DNA of 64,000 nucleotides, from the NCBI RefSeq assembly GCF_003864295.1, contig NZ_BDQK01000013.1, positions 372,001-436,000 on the forward strand, in the 5' to 3' direction. Positions within the stretch are counted from its first letter, which is position 1; every line of letters starts with the position of its first letter. The position numbers were made by a program, and so were the translations under genes. This document shows, one piece after another, positions 7,144 through 15,878 of this stretch. The DNA comes from Aphanothece sacrum FPU1. GTDB taxonomy: Bacteria > Cyanobacteriota > Cyanobacteriia > Cyanobacteriales > Microcystaceae. The notes under the pieces are model-generated. The model was not told the origin of the DNA. It saw only the letters and a list, made by a program, of their open reading frames with translations, and did no database searches.

Positions 7144-10116
7144 TTGGTAACACAAATCGATTCAAAAACCTACGAAAATAAAACCCAGGAAATCGCCAGA
7201 GAGTTAATTGCCCAAACCCGCGAAAAACGTTCTCTTTGGACGAAATTAGGGGATCAAATGCGCTGGGATGATAAACTCTTAGGCTTTGCCATGAGTAACC
7301 CCGGTTTACGGGTGCAATTATTCCATTTTATTGATGCTTTACCCGCATTACAAAGTAATGCCGAAATCGCTCATCATTTGCAACAATATTTAGGGGATGA
7401 ATCGGTAGAGTTGCCTAGTGCATTAAAAGGCATTCTTAACTTTACAGATTATAATTCTCCCCCGGCTCAATTAGCAGCCGCTACTATTAGTAAAGCAGTA
7501 GAAACTCTCGCTTTTAAATATATTGCTGGCGAAACTGTGCCACAAGTCATCAAAACCATTGAACGTCTCAGAAAAGAGAAAATGGGTTTTACTATTGACT
7601 TATTAGGAGAAGCTGTTATTACAGAAACCGAGGCTAAAGCTTATTTACAAAGCTATCTTGACTTAATGGAACAATTATTTACTGAGTCGAAAAAATGGTC
7701 AATAGTTAAAGAAATTGATGAAGCATCAGGGGAAAAATTACCCCAGGTTCAAGTATCAGTTAAATTAACCGCATTCTACTCCCAATTTGACCCGATTGAC
7801 CCAGAAGGCAGCAAAACCAAAGTTTGTGACCTGATTCGGATTCTACTACGTCGCGCCCAAGAATTAGGAGTAGCCGTCCATTTTGATATGGAACAATATG
7901 TTTATAAAGATCTCACTTTAGGGATCTTAAAAGAACTATTGTTAGAAGATGAATTTCTTACCAGAACTGATATCGGTGTCACTCTACAAGCATATTTAAA
8001 AGACTCTCAACAAGATTTACATGACTTGATTGCTTGGGCAAAAAAACGGGGTTATCCTATTACAATACGTTTAGTTAAAGGGGCCTATTGGGATCAAGAA
8101 ACCATCAAATCTTTACAAAATCATTGGCCTCAACCCGTCTTTAACCAAAAATCAGCCACCGATGTCAATTATGAACAAATGACCCAGTTATTGCTGGAAA
8201 ATCACGAATATTTATATGCGGCTATCGGTTCCCATAATGTGCGATCGCAAGCAAGGGCCATTGCCATTGCCCAAACCCTTAATATACCCCCCCGTCGCTT
8301 CGAGATGCAGGTATTGTATGGTATGGGGGATCAACTAGCCAAAGCCTTGGTTAAAACGGGTTATCGGGTTCGGGTCTATGCGCCATACGGTAACTTATTA
8401 CCAGGTATGGCCTATTTAATTCGCCGTTTATTGGAAAATACGGCTAATAGTTCCTTCTTACGGCAAAATTTAGAAGAAAGACCCATCGAGCAGTTAATCG
8501 CACCTCCTCAAGTTGCCATGGAAAACCTACCTTCACCAGATAAAGACAAATTTGTCAATGCTCCTGACACAGATTATTCTCGGAAAGTCTTACGGGAAAA
8601 AGCACAGCAAGCCCTAGCAAAAGTTAAAGATTCTCTCGGTAAGACCTATTTCCCCCTTATTAACGGCGAATATGTACAAACTGAGGTTATTATTGACTCG
8701 GTGAATCCTTCCAAGTCTTCCGAACTTGTCGGACAAATTGGTTTAATTTCCGTTGAACAAGCAGAACAGGCATTAAATGCAGCAAAAGCAGCTTTTAATG
8801 CTTGGAAAAAGACCCCTGCTAGTGAAAGAGCGAGAATACTCCGCAAAGCTGGGGATTTAATGGAAGAACGCCGTCATGAGTTATCCGCTTGGATATGTGT
8901 AGAAGTGGGTAAAATCTTACAACAAGCAGACGCAGAAGTGTCCGAAGCGATAGACTTTTGCCGTTATTATGCCAGTGAGATGGAACGGTTAGATAAGGGT
9001 TATAGCTATGATGTGGCAGGGGAAACCAACCGCTATCATTATCAACCCAGAGGCATCGCTTTAGTGATCTCTCCTTGGAACTTCCCCTTTGCGATCGCAA
9101 CTGGAATGACAGTGGCAGCATTAGTAACTGGAAATTGTACCTTATTGAAACCTGCGGAAACATCTACAGTGATCGCGGCGAAAATTGCCGAAATATTGGT
9201 CGATGCGGGCATTCCTAAAGGAGTCTTTCAACTTGTGCCAGGAAAAGGTTCTCAAGTGGGGGCCTATATGGTGAATCATCCTGATGTCCATGTGATCGCT
9301 TTTACGGGGTCGCGGGAAGTAGGATGTCGTATCTATGCCGATGCTGCTATTTTACAACCAGGGCAAAAACATCTTAAGCGGGTTATTGCAGAGATGGGGG
9401 GCAAAAATGCCATTATTGTTGATGAAAGTTCTGACCTCGATCAAGCGGTGGCAGGGGCGGTATTTTCTGCTTTTGGCTACTCTGGTCAAAAATGTTCGGC
9501 CGCGTCCCGTATTATCGTTTTAAACCCGGTTTATGATGCCTTTTTAGAACGGTTTGTCGAAGCCACGCGATCGCTGAATATTGGGCCAACGGATGAACCT
9601 TCTACTCAAGTGGGGCCCGTTATTGATGCAACGGCCCAGAAACGCATACGAGAGTATATTGCGATCGCCAAACAAGAGTCAACCCTTGCCCTAGAGATGG
9701 AGTCCCCGGAGAATGGGTATTATGTGGGGCCGACCATTTTTGGGGATGTGTTGCCGACCCATACTATCGCCCAAGAGGAGATTTTTGGGCCAGTGGTGGC
9801 AGTGATGCGGGTTAAGGACTTTGATGAGGCGTTAGCGGTGGCTAATGGGACGGACTACGCTTTGACTGGGGGGTTATATTCCCGTAGTCCCGAACATATT
9901 GAACGGGCCCAGAAAGAGTTTGAAGTGGGAAACCTGTATATTAACCGCACCATTACCGGGGCTATTGTTTCCCGTCAACCTTTTGGCGGTTTCAAGTTGT
10001 CGGGTGTGGGTTCTAAAGCAGGGGGGCCGGACTATTTATTACAGTTCTTAGAACCTCGTCATGTGACTGAAAATATTCAGCGTCAAGGGTTTGCACCCAT
10101 AGAAGGGGCTGAGTAA
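7144..10116 (+). CDS. putA: bifunctional proline dehydrogenase / pyrroline-5-carboxylate dehydrogenase
   Basis: Oxidises proline to glutamate in two steps. The 990-residue protein combines an FAD-dependent proline dehydrogenase barrel (about 70-460, with VSVKLTAFYSQFDP and LVKGAYWDQE) and an aldehyde dehydrogenase domain (about 510-980). The latter has SPWNFPFAIATG, FTGSREVG, EMGGKNAIIVDES with the general-base Glu near 750, and the catalytic Cys in SGQKCSAASRI near 783. There is no N-terminal ribbon-helix-helix DNA-binding domain, so it is the purely catalytic short form. The start is TTG at 7144 with AGGAGAG upstream. Confidence 0.95.
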   Translation: MVTQIDSKTYENKTQEIARELIAQTREKRSLWTKLGDQMRWDDKLLGFAMSNPGLRVQLFHFIDALPALQSNAEIAHHLQQYLGDESVELPSALKGILNFTDYNSPPAQLAAATISKAVETLAFKYIAGETVPQVIKTIERLRKEKMGFTIDLLGEAVITETEAKAYLQSYLDLMEQLFTESKKWSIVKEIDEASGEKLPQVQVSVKLTAFYSQFDPIDPEGSKTKVCDLIRILLRRAQELGVAVHFDMEQYVYKDLTLGILKELLLEDEFLTRTDIGVTLQAYLKDSQQDLHDLIAWAKKRGYPITIRLVKGAYWDQETIKSLQNHWPQPVFNQKSATDVNYEQMTQLLLENHEYLYAAIGSHNVRSQARAIAIAQTLNIPPRRFEMQVLYGMGDQLAKALVKTGYRVRVYAPYGNLLPGMAYLIRRLLENTANSSFLRQNLEERPIEQLIAPPQVAMENLPSPDKDKFVNAPDTDYSRKVLREKAQQALAKVKDSLGKTYFPLINGEYVQTEVIIDSVNPSKSSELVGQIGLISVEQAEQALNAAKAAFNAWKKTPASERARILRKAGDLMEERRHELSAWICVEVGKILQQADAEVSEAIDFCRYYASEMERLDKGYSYDVAGETNRYHYQPRGIALVISPWNFPFAIATGMTVAALVTGNCTLLKPAETSTVIAAKIAEILVDAGIPKGVFQLVPGKGSQVGAYMVNHPDVHVIAFTGSREVGCRIYADAAILQPGQKHLKRVIAEMGGKNAIIVDESSDLDQAVAGAVFSAFGYSGQKCSAASRIIVLNPVYDAFLERFVEATRSLNIGPTDEPSTQVGPVIDATAQKRIREYIAIAKQESTLALEMESPENGYYVGPTIFGDVLPTHTIAQEEIFGPVVAVMRVKDFDEALAVANGTDYALTGGLYSRSPEHIERAQKEFEVGNLYINRTITGAIVSRQPFGGFKLSGVGSKAGGPDYLLQFLEPRHVTENIQRQGFAPIEGAE

Positions 10117-10119
10117 CTT

Positions 10120-10144
10120 GTAGGGTGGGCAATGCCCACCCTAC
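10120..10144. repeat. palindromic repeat after putA
   Basis: Perfect 11-bp arms GTAGGGTGGGC and GCCCACCCTAC around a 3-base loop, starting four bases after the putA stop codon. It belongs to a class of palindromes widespread between cyanobacterial genes, and can act as a transcript-end hairpin for both converging genes. Confidence 0.6.
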
Positions 10145-10166
10145 CTCTTTAATCTATACTATGAAT

Positions 10167-11042
10167 TTAATTAGCATTAGAACAAGTTATCTCGTAAGCC
10201 TGGTTAACAAAAGATCCGAGGTTTTTAAGATGTTGACAAGAAAGATTGCTTATAGAAATTGAATTGCAAGTTGACTCAATGATTATCCCTTCTGTATGGT
10301 GATTAACTATCACTGCTTGATTGGTTGCAACTAATTTATAAAATTTGCCAACGAGAAATTTATTATTTTCATTATTTGTCCATCCAAATCTATTAATAAT
10401 ATTTTCAATCCTTTTTATTATTTCTATAATTTCATCAGAATAGTAATTATTAAGAATTACTATTACAAACTTACTAACATTTCCTTTCTCTAATCTTCCT
10501 AATAAATCAATAACTTTATGTTTATGAACTTCTGCTTGTTTTTGTAAAAGGTTAAATAATAAAGGGGAATCATAGATTTTGATTAACTTTAGCAAAAATT
10601 CATCAGGAGAAATAGCGATCACATGGTACTTAGATAAGATATCATTAGGAAAATCTTTGAGATTATGAGTAACTATGATAACTAAATGATGAAATCCATC
10701 ATCAGTCAAAATTTTTTGAGCTTCTATAGCTGCTGCTAAAACATGGCGATCTTTAGGATCATTATCGAGGGTTGAAATTAGACTCTCTGATGGATAAACT
10801 AAGGCTTCTGGAAATGCTTTCTGTATTTGCTCTACTCGTTTTTTAGCTTTTTGATCGGCTATGCTTGAATCTAAATTCTGTGTTTTTTTTAGAAGCTTTG
10901 CTAGATTTCTTGTCGTTTCCTCTAAAATTTTGGGAGAAGTGTAAAACTTATACATATCTTGATCAGCCGCTCTGAGAAGGGTATCACATAGCGGCATAGG
11001 AATGAGGACACAAGCATCAAGAACGACAATGGGTTTTTCCAC
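10167..11042 (-). CDS. PIN-domain protein, probable toxin of an HTH/PIN toxin-antitoxin pair
   Basis: PIN domains are Mg-dependent RNases. The first 150 residues carry the expected acidic pattern: VVLDACVLIP with D9, an ILEET Glu near 41, DNDPKDRHVLAAA near 93-105, and a late Asp in THNLKDFP. The remaining 140 residues are not recognised. At 291 residues it is about twice the size of a VapC. It follows the HTH gene by 8 bp, the arrangement of a two-gene toxin-antitoxin operon with antitoxin first. Toxin activity is inferred from family and context. Confidence 0.75.
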   Translation of the reverse strand: MEKPIVVLDACVLIPMPLCDTLLRAADQDMYKFYTSPKILEETTRNLAKLLKKTQNLDSSIADQKAKKRVEQIQKAFPEALVYPSESLISTLDNDPKDRHVLAAAIEAQKILTDDGFHHLVIIVTHNLKDFPNDILSKYHVIAISPDEFLLKLIKIYDSPLLFNLLQKQAEVHKHKVIDLLGRLEKGNVSKFVIVILNNYYSDEIIEIIKRIENIINRFGWTNNENNKFLVGKFYKLVATNQAVIVNHHTEGIIIESTCNSISISNLSCQHLKNLGSFVNQAYEITCSNAN

Positions 11043-11050
11043 TGAAAGAA

Positions 11051-11518
11051 TTAATCTTCATTAATGATTTGACTAACTGATTCATAGTCTAACTCATCTA
11101 ATCCGTCCTCGTAAATACTCGCTGAAAATTCACGAAGAACTTGACGACGTTCTGTATCCCTTTGTTCTTTGTATGCCAGTAAATCCTTCACTAATACTTT
11201 TCTACGGTTGCCAACTTTAGTAAAAGGTATTTCATGATTTTCCAGAAGTTTCACTAAGTAAGGTCGTGAAACATTGAGAACTTCAGCAGCTTGTTGAGTA
11301 GTCATGTAAGTTTCATCAGGAACAACAGTGACAGATTTGCCTTGCCGCAAAGCTGTTAGTATATTCGAGATAGTTTCATATTCATGTTCCGATAGGGGAA
11401 TTTTGTGTCCTTTGACTAACAGAGAATAGTCAGTATCTTTTGAAGATAAACCACTATCCCCTTTTAGATTAACTTTCGGGAAACTTTTTGAATGTTTAAT
11501 TAGACGAGTGGTAGACAT
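11051..11518 (-). CDS. excisionase-type HTH protein, probable antitoxin of the PIN module
   Basis: 155 residues. The centre is an excisionase/MerR-like helix-turn-helix (about 93-142: YMTTQQAAEVLNVSRPYLVKLL, then PFTKVGNRRKVLVKDLLAY). The N-terminal 60 residues and the C-terminal tail, with EDGLDELDYESV, could bind the PIN partner. A perfect 8-bp inverted repeat at 11531-11548 just upstream of the start is a good autoregulatory operator. Antitoxin function is inferred from gene order and spacing. Confidence 0.72.
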   Translation of the reverse strand: MSTTRLIKHSKSFPKVNLKGDSGLSSKDTDYSLLVKGHKIPLSEHEYETISNILTALRQGKSVTVVPDETYMTTQQAAEVLNVSRPYLVKLLENHEIPFTKVGNRRKVLVKDLLAYKEQRDTERRQVLREFSASIYEDGLDELDYESVSQIINED

Positions 11519-11530
11519 GACAAACTCCTG

Positions 11531-11548
11531 TTATTGTCAGGACAATAA
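11531..11548. promoter_or_regulatory. candidate operator of the HTH/PIN module
   Basis: TTATTGTC-AG-GACAATAA: two perfect 8-bp arms with a 2-bp spacer, 12 bp upstream of the antitoxin start codon. This position is typical for toxin-antitoxin autoregulation and would occlude the promoter or ribosome-binding region. Confidence 0.5.
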
Positions 11549-11821
11549 AAACTCTCTAGACGTTAATAGAAGGGCTGATGATACACGATCAACTGCTTCG
11601 CTAAGATCATTTATATTGTGCTATGGGCTTTTACTTTTCATTTCGAGTATATCCTTTATTTGAAATATTCGCAAGATCTGAAATATAAAGGTCGTTTATA
11701 ATAGAACAAAAAAAGTTTTTTGAGTTCTTAGGTTCTAATAAACAGCAGCTTGAGTATCGAAAAATAAGCTTTCTTTTTATGCTATAGTACAGTTAAATCT
11801 TTTAAAAGATATTTACGTACT
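11549..11821. promoter_or_regulatory. divergent promoter region
   Basis: An AT-rich spacer between the divergent antitoxin gene and the HTH gene at 11822. It holds two copies of TGAAATAT (around 11662 and 11681), each next to CTTTAT or its complement, which could be a second operator. No RNA gene is recognised. A TATAGTACAGT element about 35 bp before 11822 is a possible -10 region for the rightward gene. Confidence 0.3.
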
Positions 11822-12268
11822 ATGGAATCAGTTGGTATTGTTGAAGCGTCTCGTTTACTGGAAATAAGTCGTCAACGCATACAGCAACTCATTTATGCTA
11901 ACCGGGTCAAAGGAGCGTATAAAACTAAGCAGGGTTGGCAAATTCCCCTCTATGGGGGTATGCCTCGGATTATCAGAGGCAAAAGAGGCGTTCAAGGGAC
12001 ATGGCGAGTCAAGCGTCGCATCAAACCGACCATTATTCATGTGAATAAAAACATCATTGGGGCTAATCGCCATAAGGACATTAAAGATCCGGTCATTGCT
12101 GTAAGAAAAGGCTCAAAAGTAACTTATTGTTCCGAAGTCTCTTTTGAAGGAAAATGCCAAATTGTTTACCGACCAGGAAATACAAAGCATTGCAGTGGTG
12201 CAACGGTGTGGATAGAAGTAGATGCCACCACTAAGATCTGTATGAAGTCAGAGAAAATTGTTATCTAA
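11822..12268 (+). CDS. putative DNA-binding protein with excisionase-like N-terminus
   Basis: 148 residues, function not recognised. Residues 1-45 (VGIVEASRLLEISRQRIQQLI, then GWQIPLYGG) resemble the winged HTH of excisionase/HTH_17 proteins. The rest is basic (RGKRGVQGTWRVKRRIKP) and ends in a region with three Cys residues. It is divergent from the HTH/PIN module and shares its upstream region, so it may cross-regulate it. It is not part of a recognisable phage or integrase cassette. Confidence 0.6.
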   Translation: MESVGIVEASRLLEISRQRIQQLIYANRVKGAYKTKQGWQIPLYGGMPRIIRGKRGVQGTWRVKRRIKPTIIHVNKNIIGANRHKDIKDPVIAVRKGSKVTYCSEVSFEGKCQIVYRPGNTKHCSGATVWIEVDATTKICMKSEKIVI

Positions 12269-12332
12269 AAAATAAGTACATATTATGCTAATATGCCTAG
12301 ATAAATGACAAATCGAGAAAGTTGATAGAGTT

Positions 12333-12443
12333 ATGGAAACTAACACCATACTGGATTGGATTTTAGGAAGTTTAGCCCTTACCATCTTAATTGGTGGAAT
12401 GTTAATGCTATTGAGTGGGGTTTTAGGAATGGGTGATAAGTAA
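12333..12443 (+). CDS. 36-residue single-span membrane peptide
   Basis: A small ORF (METNTILDWILGSLALTILI..., ending MGDK) with one hydrophobic helix from about residue 8 to 31 and a charged C-terminus. The layout is that of the small subunits of cyanobacterial thylakoid complexes. It does not match PetG, PetL, PetM, PetN, PsaM or Psb30 as I know them; NDH-1 small subunits remain possible. The ATG at 12333 follows GTTGATAGAG. It ends 7 bp before the convergent uvrB stop. Confidence 0.5.
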   Translation: METNTILDWILGSLALTILIGGMLMLLSGVLGMGDK

Positions 12444-12450
12444 ATAAATC

Positions 12451-14457
12451 TTATTTATTGCCTAATAATTTATCTCGCAGATGTTTAATTCTATCCCGAT
12501 ATTTAGCTGCTTCTTCAAACTCTAATTGTTTAGCTGCTTCTTTCATTTGTGCTTCTAATTGTTCAATTAATTGGGGTACTTTTTCTAAGGGTAAATCATC
12601 TGATTTTTGATAAACTTCTTCTAATTGTTGAGAATTTAAACGACGAGAAATGTCTAAAAATGATAAAATAGAGTTACCTGACCCTTTAATAATCGATTGA
12701 GGGGTAATATTATTTATCTTATTATGAGCCATTTGAATTCCTCGTCTTCTTTCTGTTTCTTCAATAGCTTTAATCATGCTATCGGTTAAATTATCAGCAT
12801 ATAAAATAGCTTGTCCATTAATATGACGTGCTGCTCTACCAATGGTTTGAATTAAGGATCTTTCTGCTCGTAAAAATCCTTCTTTATCTGCATCTAAAAT
12901 AATCACTAAAGACACTTCGGGTAAGTCTAAACCTTCCCTTAATAAATTCACCCCAATTAAGACATCAAATTCTCCATTTCTCAGACCTTGTAATATTTCA
13001 ATACGTTCCAGGGACTTAATCTCTGAGTGAAGATATTGTACTTTAATTCCTCTATTATGAAAATACTCGGTTAAATCTTCGGCCATGCGTTTAGTTAACG
13101 TCGTAATTAAAACTCTTTCTTGTAACTTAACTCTATCTTTAATTTCTCCTAATATATCATCTACTTGTCCTTCAGTCGGACGAACAAAAATCAGGGGATC
13201 TAATACCCCAGTTGGACGGATAATTTGTTCAGCTATTCTATCTTCTGATTGTTCAATTTCCCAATTTCCCGGAGTGGCAGACACAAAAATACATTGATTG
13301 ACTTTTTGCCAAAATTCCTCAGCTTTTAAAGGACGGTTATCAGCAGCACTAGGTAAGCGAAAACCATGATCAATTAACACTTGTTTACGAGCGCGATCGC
13401 CGTTATACATTCCCCTAATTTGGGGAACGGTTACATGAGATTCATCGATGACTAATAACCAATCTTTAGGAAAATAATCAATTAGACATTCTGGAGGTTC
13501 CCCTGCATTTTTTCCCGCTAAATAACGAGAATAATTTTCGACTCCGTTACAATATCCCACCTCTGTTAATAACTCTAAATCATAACGAGTTCGTTGATCA
13601 ATTCGTTGTGCTTCTAATAATTTACCAGCTTTTTCTAATGTCTCAATCTGTTGTTTTAATTCCAGTTTAATAGCTTCACAAGCTGTTTCTAATTGTTCAT
13701 CAGGAGTAACAAAGTGACGAGCAGGATAAATATTAAGACTGTTCAGACTATGAAGAATTTCCCCACTGACGGGATCAAGATAACGAATAGCATCAATTTC
13801 GTCCCCAAAAAATTCAACTCGAATGACTCGATCTTCATAAGCAGGAACTAATTCTAAAACATCTCCTTTTACCCGAAAACTTCCCCGTTGTAATTCCAGA
13901 TCATTACGGGAATATTGAATAGTCACTAAATCCCGTAATAACTGACGTTGATCAATTTCTTTACCAACTTGTAAGGGAACGGCCGCTTTAAGATATTCGG
14001 CCGGCATTCCTAAACCATAAATACAACTAATAGAGGCAACTACAATGACATCTTTTCGCTCAAACAAAGAACGAGTAGCTGAGTGTCTTAACATATCGAT
14101 TTCATCGTTTATAGATGAACTTTTTTCAATATATGTATCACTCACAGGTAGATAAGCTTCAGGTTGATAATAATCGTAATAACTAATAAAATATTCAACT
14201 GCGTTATCGGGAAAAAATTGTCGTAACTCGTTACACAATTGAGCAGCGAGGGTTTTATTATGAGCTAAAACTAACGTCGGTTTTCCAATTTTTTCAATCA
14301 CGGCAGCAATAGAAAAGGTTTTACCTGTTCCAGTAGCTCCTAATAAAGTTTGAAAACGGTTTTCTCCTTGGAGATAGTTAACTAATTGACTGATAGCTTG
14401 GGGTTGATCTCCGGTAGGTTGAAAAGGAGCTTGTAAACTGAATAGACTAGGATTCAT
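12451..14457 (-). CDS. uvrB: excinuclease ABC subunit B
   Basis: UvrB is the damage-verifying helicase-like subunit of nucleotide excision repair. The 668-residue protein begins [17 protein letters not shown] and has Walker A GATGTGKT at 40-47. It also has the aromatic beta-hairpin around [18 protein letters not shown], helicase motif [10 protein letters not shown] and a C-terminal UVR motif (about 630-660) for UvrC contact. The ATG at 14457 is favoured over a TTG four codons upstream because UvrB proteins start close to this point. Confidence 0.96.
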   Translation of the reverse strand: MNPSLFSLQAPFQPTGDQPQAISQLVNYLQGENRFQTLLGATGTGKTFSIAAVIEKIGKPTLVLAHNKTLAAQLCNELRQFFPDNAVEYFISYYDYYQPEAYLPVSDTYIEKSSSINDEIDMLRHSATRSLFERKDVIVVASISCIYGLGMPAEYLKAAVPLQVGKEIDQRQLLRDLVTIQYSRNDLELQRGSFRVKGDVLELVPAYEDRVIRVEFFGDEIDAIRYLDPVSGEILHSLNSLNIYPARHFVTPDEQLETACEAIKLELKQQIETLEKAGKLLEAQRIDQRTRYDLELLTEVGYCNGVENYSRYLAGKNAGEPPECLIDYFPKDWLLVIDESHVTVPQIRGMYNGDRARKQVLIDHGFRLPSAADNRPLKAEEFWQKVNQCIFVSATPGNWEIEQSEDRIAEQIIRPTGVLDPLIFVRPTEGQVDDILGEIKDRVKLQERVLITTLTKRMAEDLTEYFHNRGIKVQYLHSEIKSLERIEILQGLRNGEFDVLIGVNLLREGLDLPEVSLVIILDADKEGFLRAERSLIQTIGRAARHINGQAILYADNLTDSMIKAIEETERRRGIQMAHNKINNITPQSIIKGSGNSILSFLDISRRLNSQQLEEVYQKSDDLPLEKVPQLIEQLEAQMKEAAKQLEFEEAAKYRDRIKHLRDKLLGNK

Positions 14458-14471
14458 AATAAAATTCAAAA

Positions 14472-14499
14472 GTAGAGGTCAACGGTCGTTGACCCCTAC
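14472..14499. repeat. 28-bp palindrome, GTAGGGGTCAACGG family
   Basis: Arms GTAGAGGTCAACG and CGTTGACCCCTAC, immediately upstream of uvrB. Further copies lie at 24809-24836 and 25524-25551, so this is a dispersed palindromic repeat rather than a gene-specific operator. Confidence 0.65.
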
Positions 14500-14554
14500 A
14501 TAATAACTCTATTTAACCTAGCTTTGGGATAAAATAGAGCTTAAGCTATAAAAC

Positions 14555-15691
14555 TTATACTTTTTCTGGTTGATTTGCATAGCTATCTTTTGTGAGATAC
14601 TTAACTCTTGCTTTGATAAATTCAGCAACACCATAAATCTGATCTAAATTTTCGATAGTTGTTGTTGCTTCTTTCTTGAAATCAGTATTATCAAGAATAG
14701 AAATAGTTTTATGGCCAGTTCTTTCATTAAACCGCAGACGACAAACTGTTTGTCTTACTTTTCCATCCAAGTTAATCCCAAAATAAGCTTTCGTGTCTTT
14801 ATACTGAATTCGAGAGGTGTCAACGACTTCTCTCAGTATTGACTTAATCATATAAAATCCTTCTAATTCTTCTGCTGTTGTCACAATTCCGTTATCTTCA
14901 GAATCAGATTGATCGGTTATTATTTCTTCTAAATTATCAATGGGGGATAAGTCTTGTATAAAGCTAGAAGAACTATCATTGTTAATGGCAGATTCCAAAC
15001 GTTCTTTAATCCGTTCATTAATATATTCTTTAAGAGAACGCTGAGTAATTTCTGTGAACTTCTCGATCACGCCAGATGTCATTCTTCCAGAGTAAACATG
15101 AGTAACAAAAAATTTAACAAAATCAGTGCAAGGATTAGATAATTGCTCAGAAATTACCCGTTTAATTTCTTTGGTATATAAAAGGTTTCTAGCAACATTT
15201 TCAAGATCATCAAGATTAAAGTTAGACTTAGAAAACCGCTTGAGTTCATTGAGTGAAGATTCATCAAAATTTAAAACATTAAATTCAAAGAACGGTTTAT
15301 CATCCATTATATTGTCTTTATCTGTATCAGTATAAAACCGATAGATAATACCATTAGTTAAGACACCAAACTTCGCTTCTGTTGAATGAAAATATCGATG
15401 AAGTTGGGAATTATGTTTAGGATTCTCAAGATTATCCCCACACCATTTACACTCAATTAAGATGATGGGTTTATCGTTTAAACAAATAGCATAGTCAACT
15501 TTTTCTCCTTTTAATCCTGGTAAATCTGCTGTATATTCAGGATGAACTTCTATGGGATTAAAGACATCATACCCCCATGCTTGGATAAAAGGCATAATAA
15601 AAGCTGTCTTCGTGGCTTGCTCATTTTGAATTTGGGACTGTAGCTTATCAACCTGCTGCGCGATCCCTTTGAGTCTGTCAACTAAATCCAT
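14555..15691 (-). CDS. HsdR-N/COG4748-type nuclease-like protein, stand-alone
   Basis: 378 residues. The N-terminal half matches the type I restriction enzyme R-subunit N-terminal nuclease fold: ATKTAFIMPFIQAWGYDVF, then VDYAIC followed by IILIECKWCGD, the D...ExK core of PD-(D/E)XK nucleases (about residues 67-87). No helicase domain follows. The C-terminal half (about 200-370) is unassigned and includes FYMIKSILREVV and a DTSRIQYKDTKAYFGI segment. No methylase or specificity gene is adjacent. It could be a solitary nuclease with a housekeeping or defence role; catalysis is inferred from the motif only. Confidence 0.7.
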   Translation of the reverse strand: MDLVDRLKGIAQQVDKLQSQIQNEQATKTAFIMPFIQAWGYDVFNPIEVHPEYTADLPGLKGEKVDYAICLNDKPIILIECKWCGDNLENPKHNSQLHRYFHSTEAKFGVLTNGIIYRFYTDTDKDNIMDDKPFFEFNVLNFDESSLNELKRFSKSNFNLDDLENVARNLLYTKEIKRVISEQLSNPCTDFVKFFVTHVYSGRMTSGVIEKFTEITQRSLKEYINERIKERLESAINNDSSSSFIQDLSPIDNLEEIITDQSDSEDNGIVTTAEELEGFYMIKSILREVVDTSRIQYKDTKAYFGINLDGKVRQTVCRLRFNERTGHKTISILDNTDFKKEATTTIENLDQIYGVAEFIKARVKYLTKDSYANQPEKV

Positions 15692-15878
15692 ATTGTCTCC
15701 TACTAAGTCTTACAATGGGCTTATTTCTAGTAATCCCCAAAAAAAAATTTCTAACACATTTATCAAAAATTATCTTAATTATTTTGATCATACCATAAAT
15801 GGCGCAAAATTGACATAATTCTATTTTAAAATTGAGTGCGTTAGCCTAAACACCCTAGATAAACTGTAATAACTCAAA

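Noticed and set aside
8819-9163. 114-codon minus-strand frame inside putA
   Set aside because: It is an antisense shadow of the aldehyde dehydrogenase domain.
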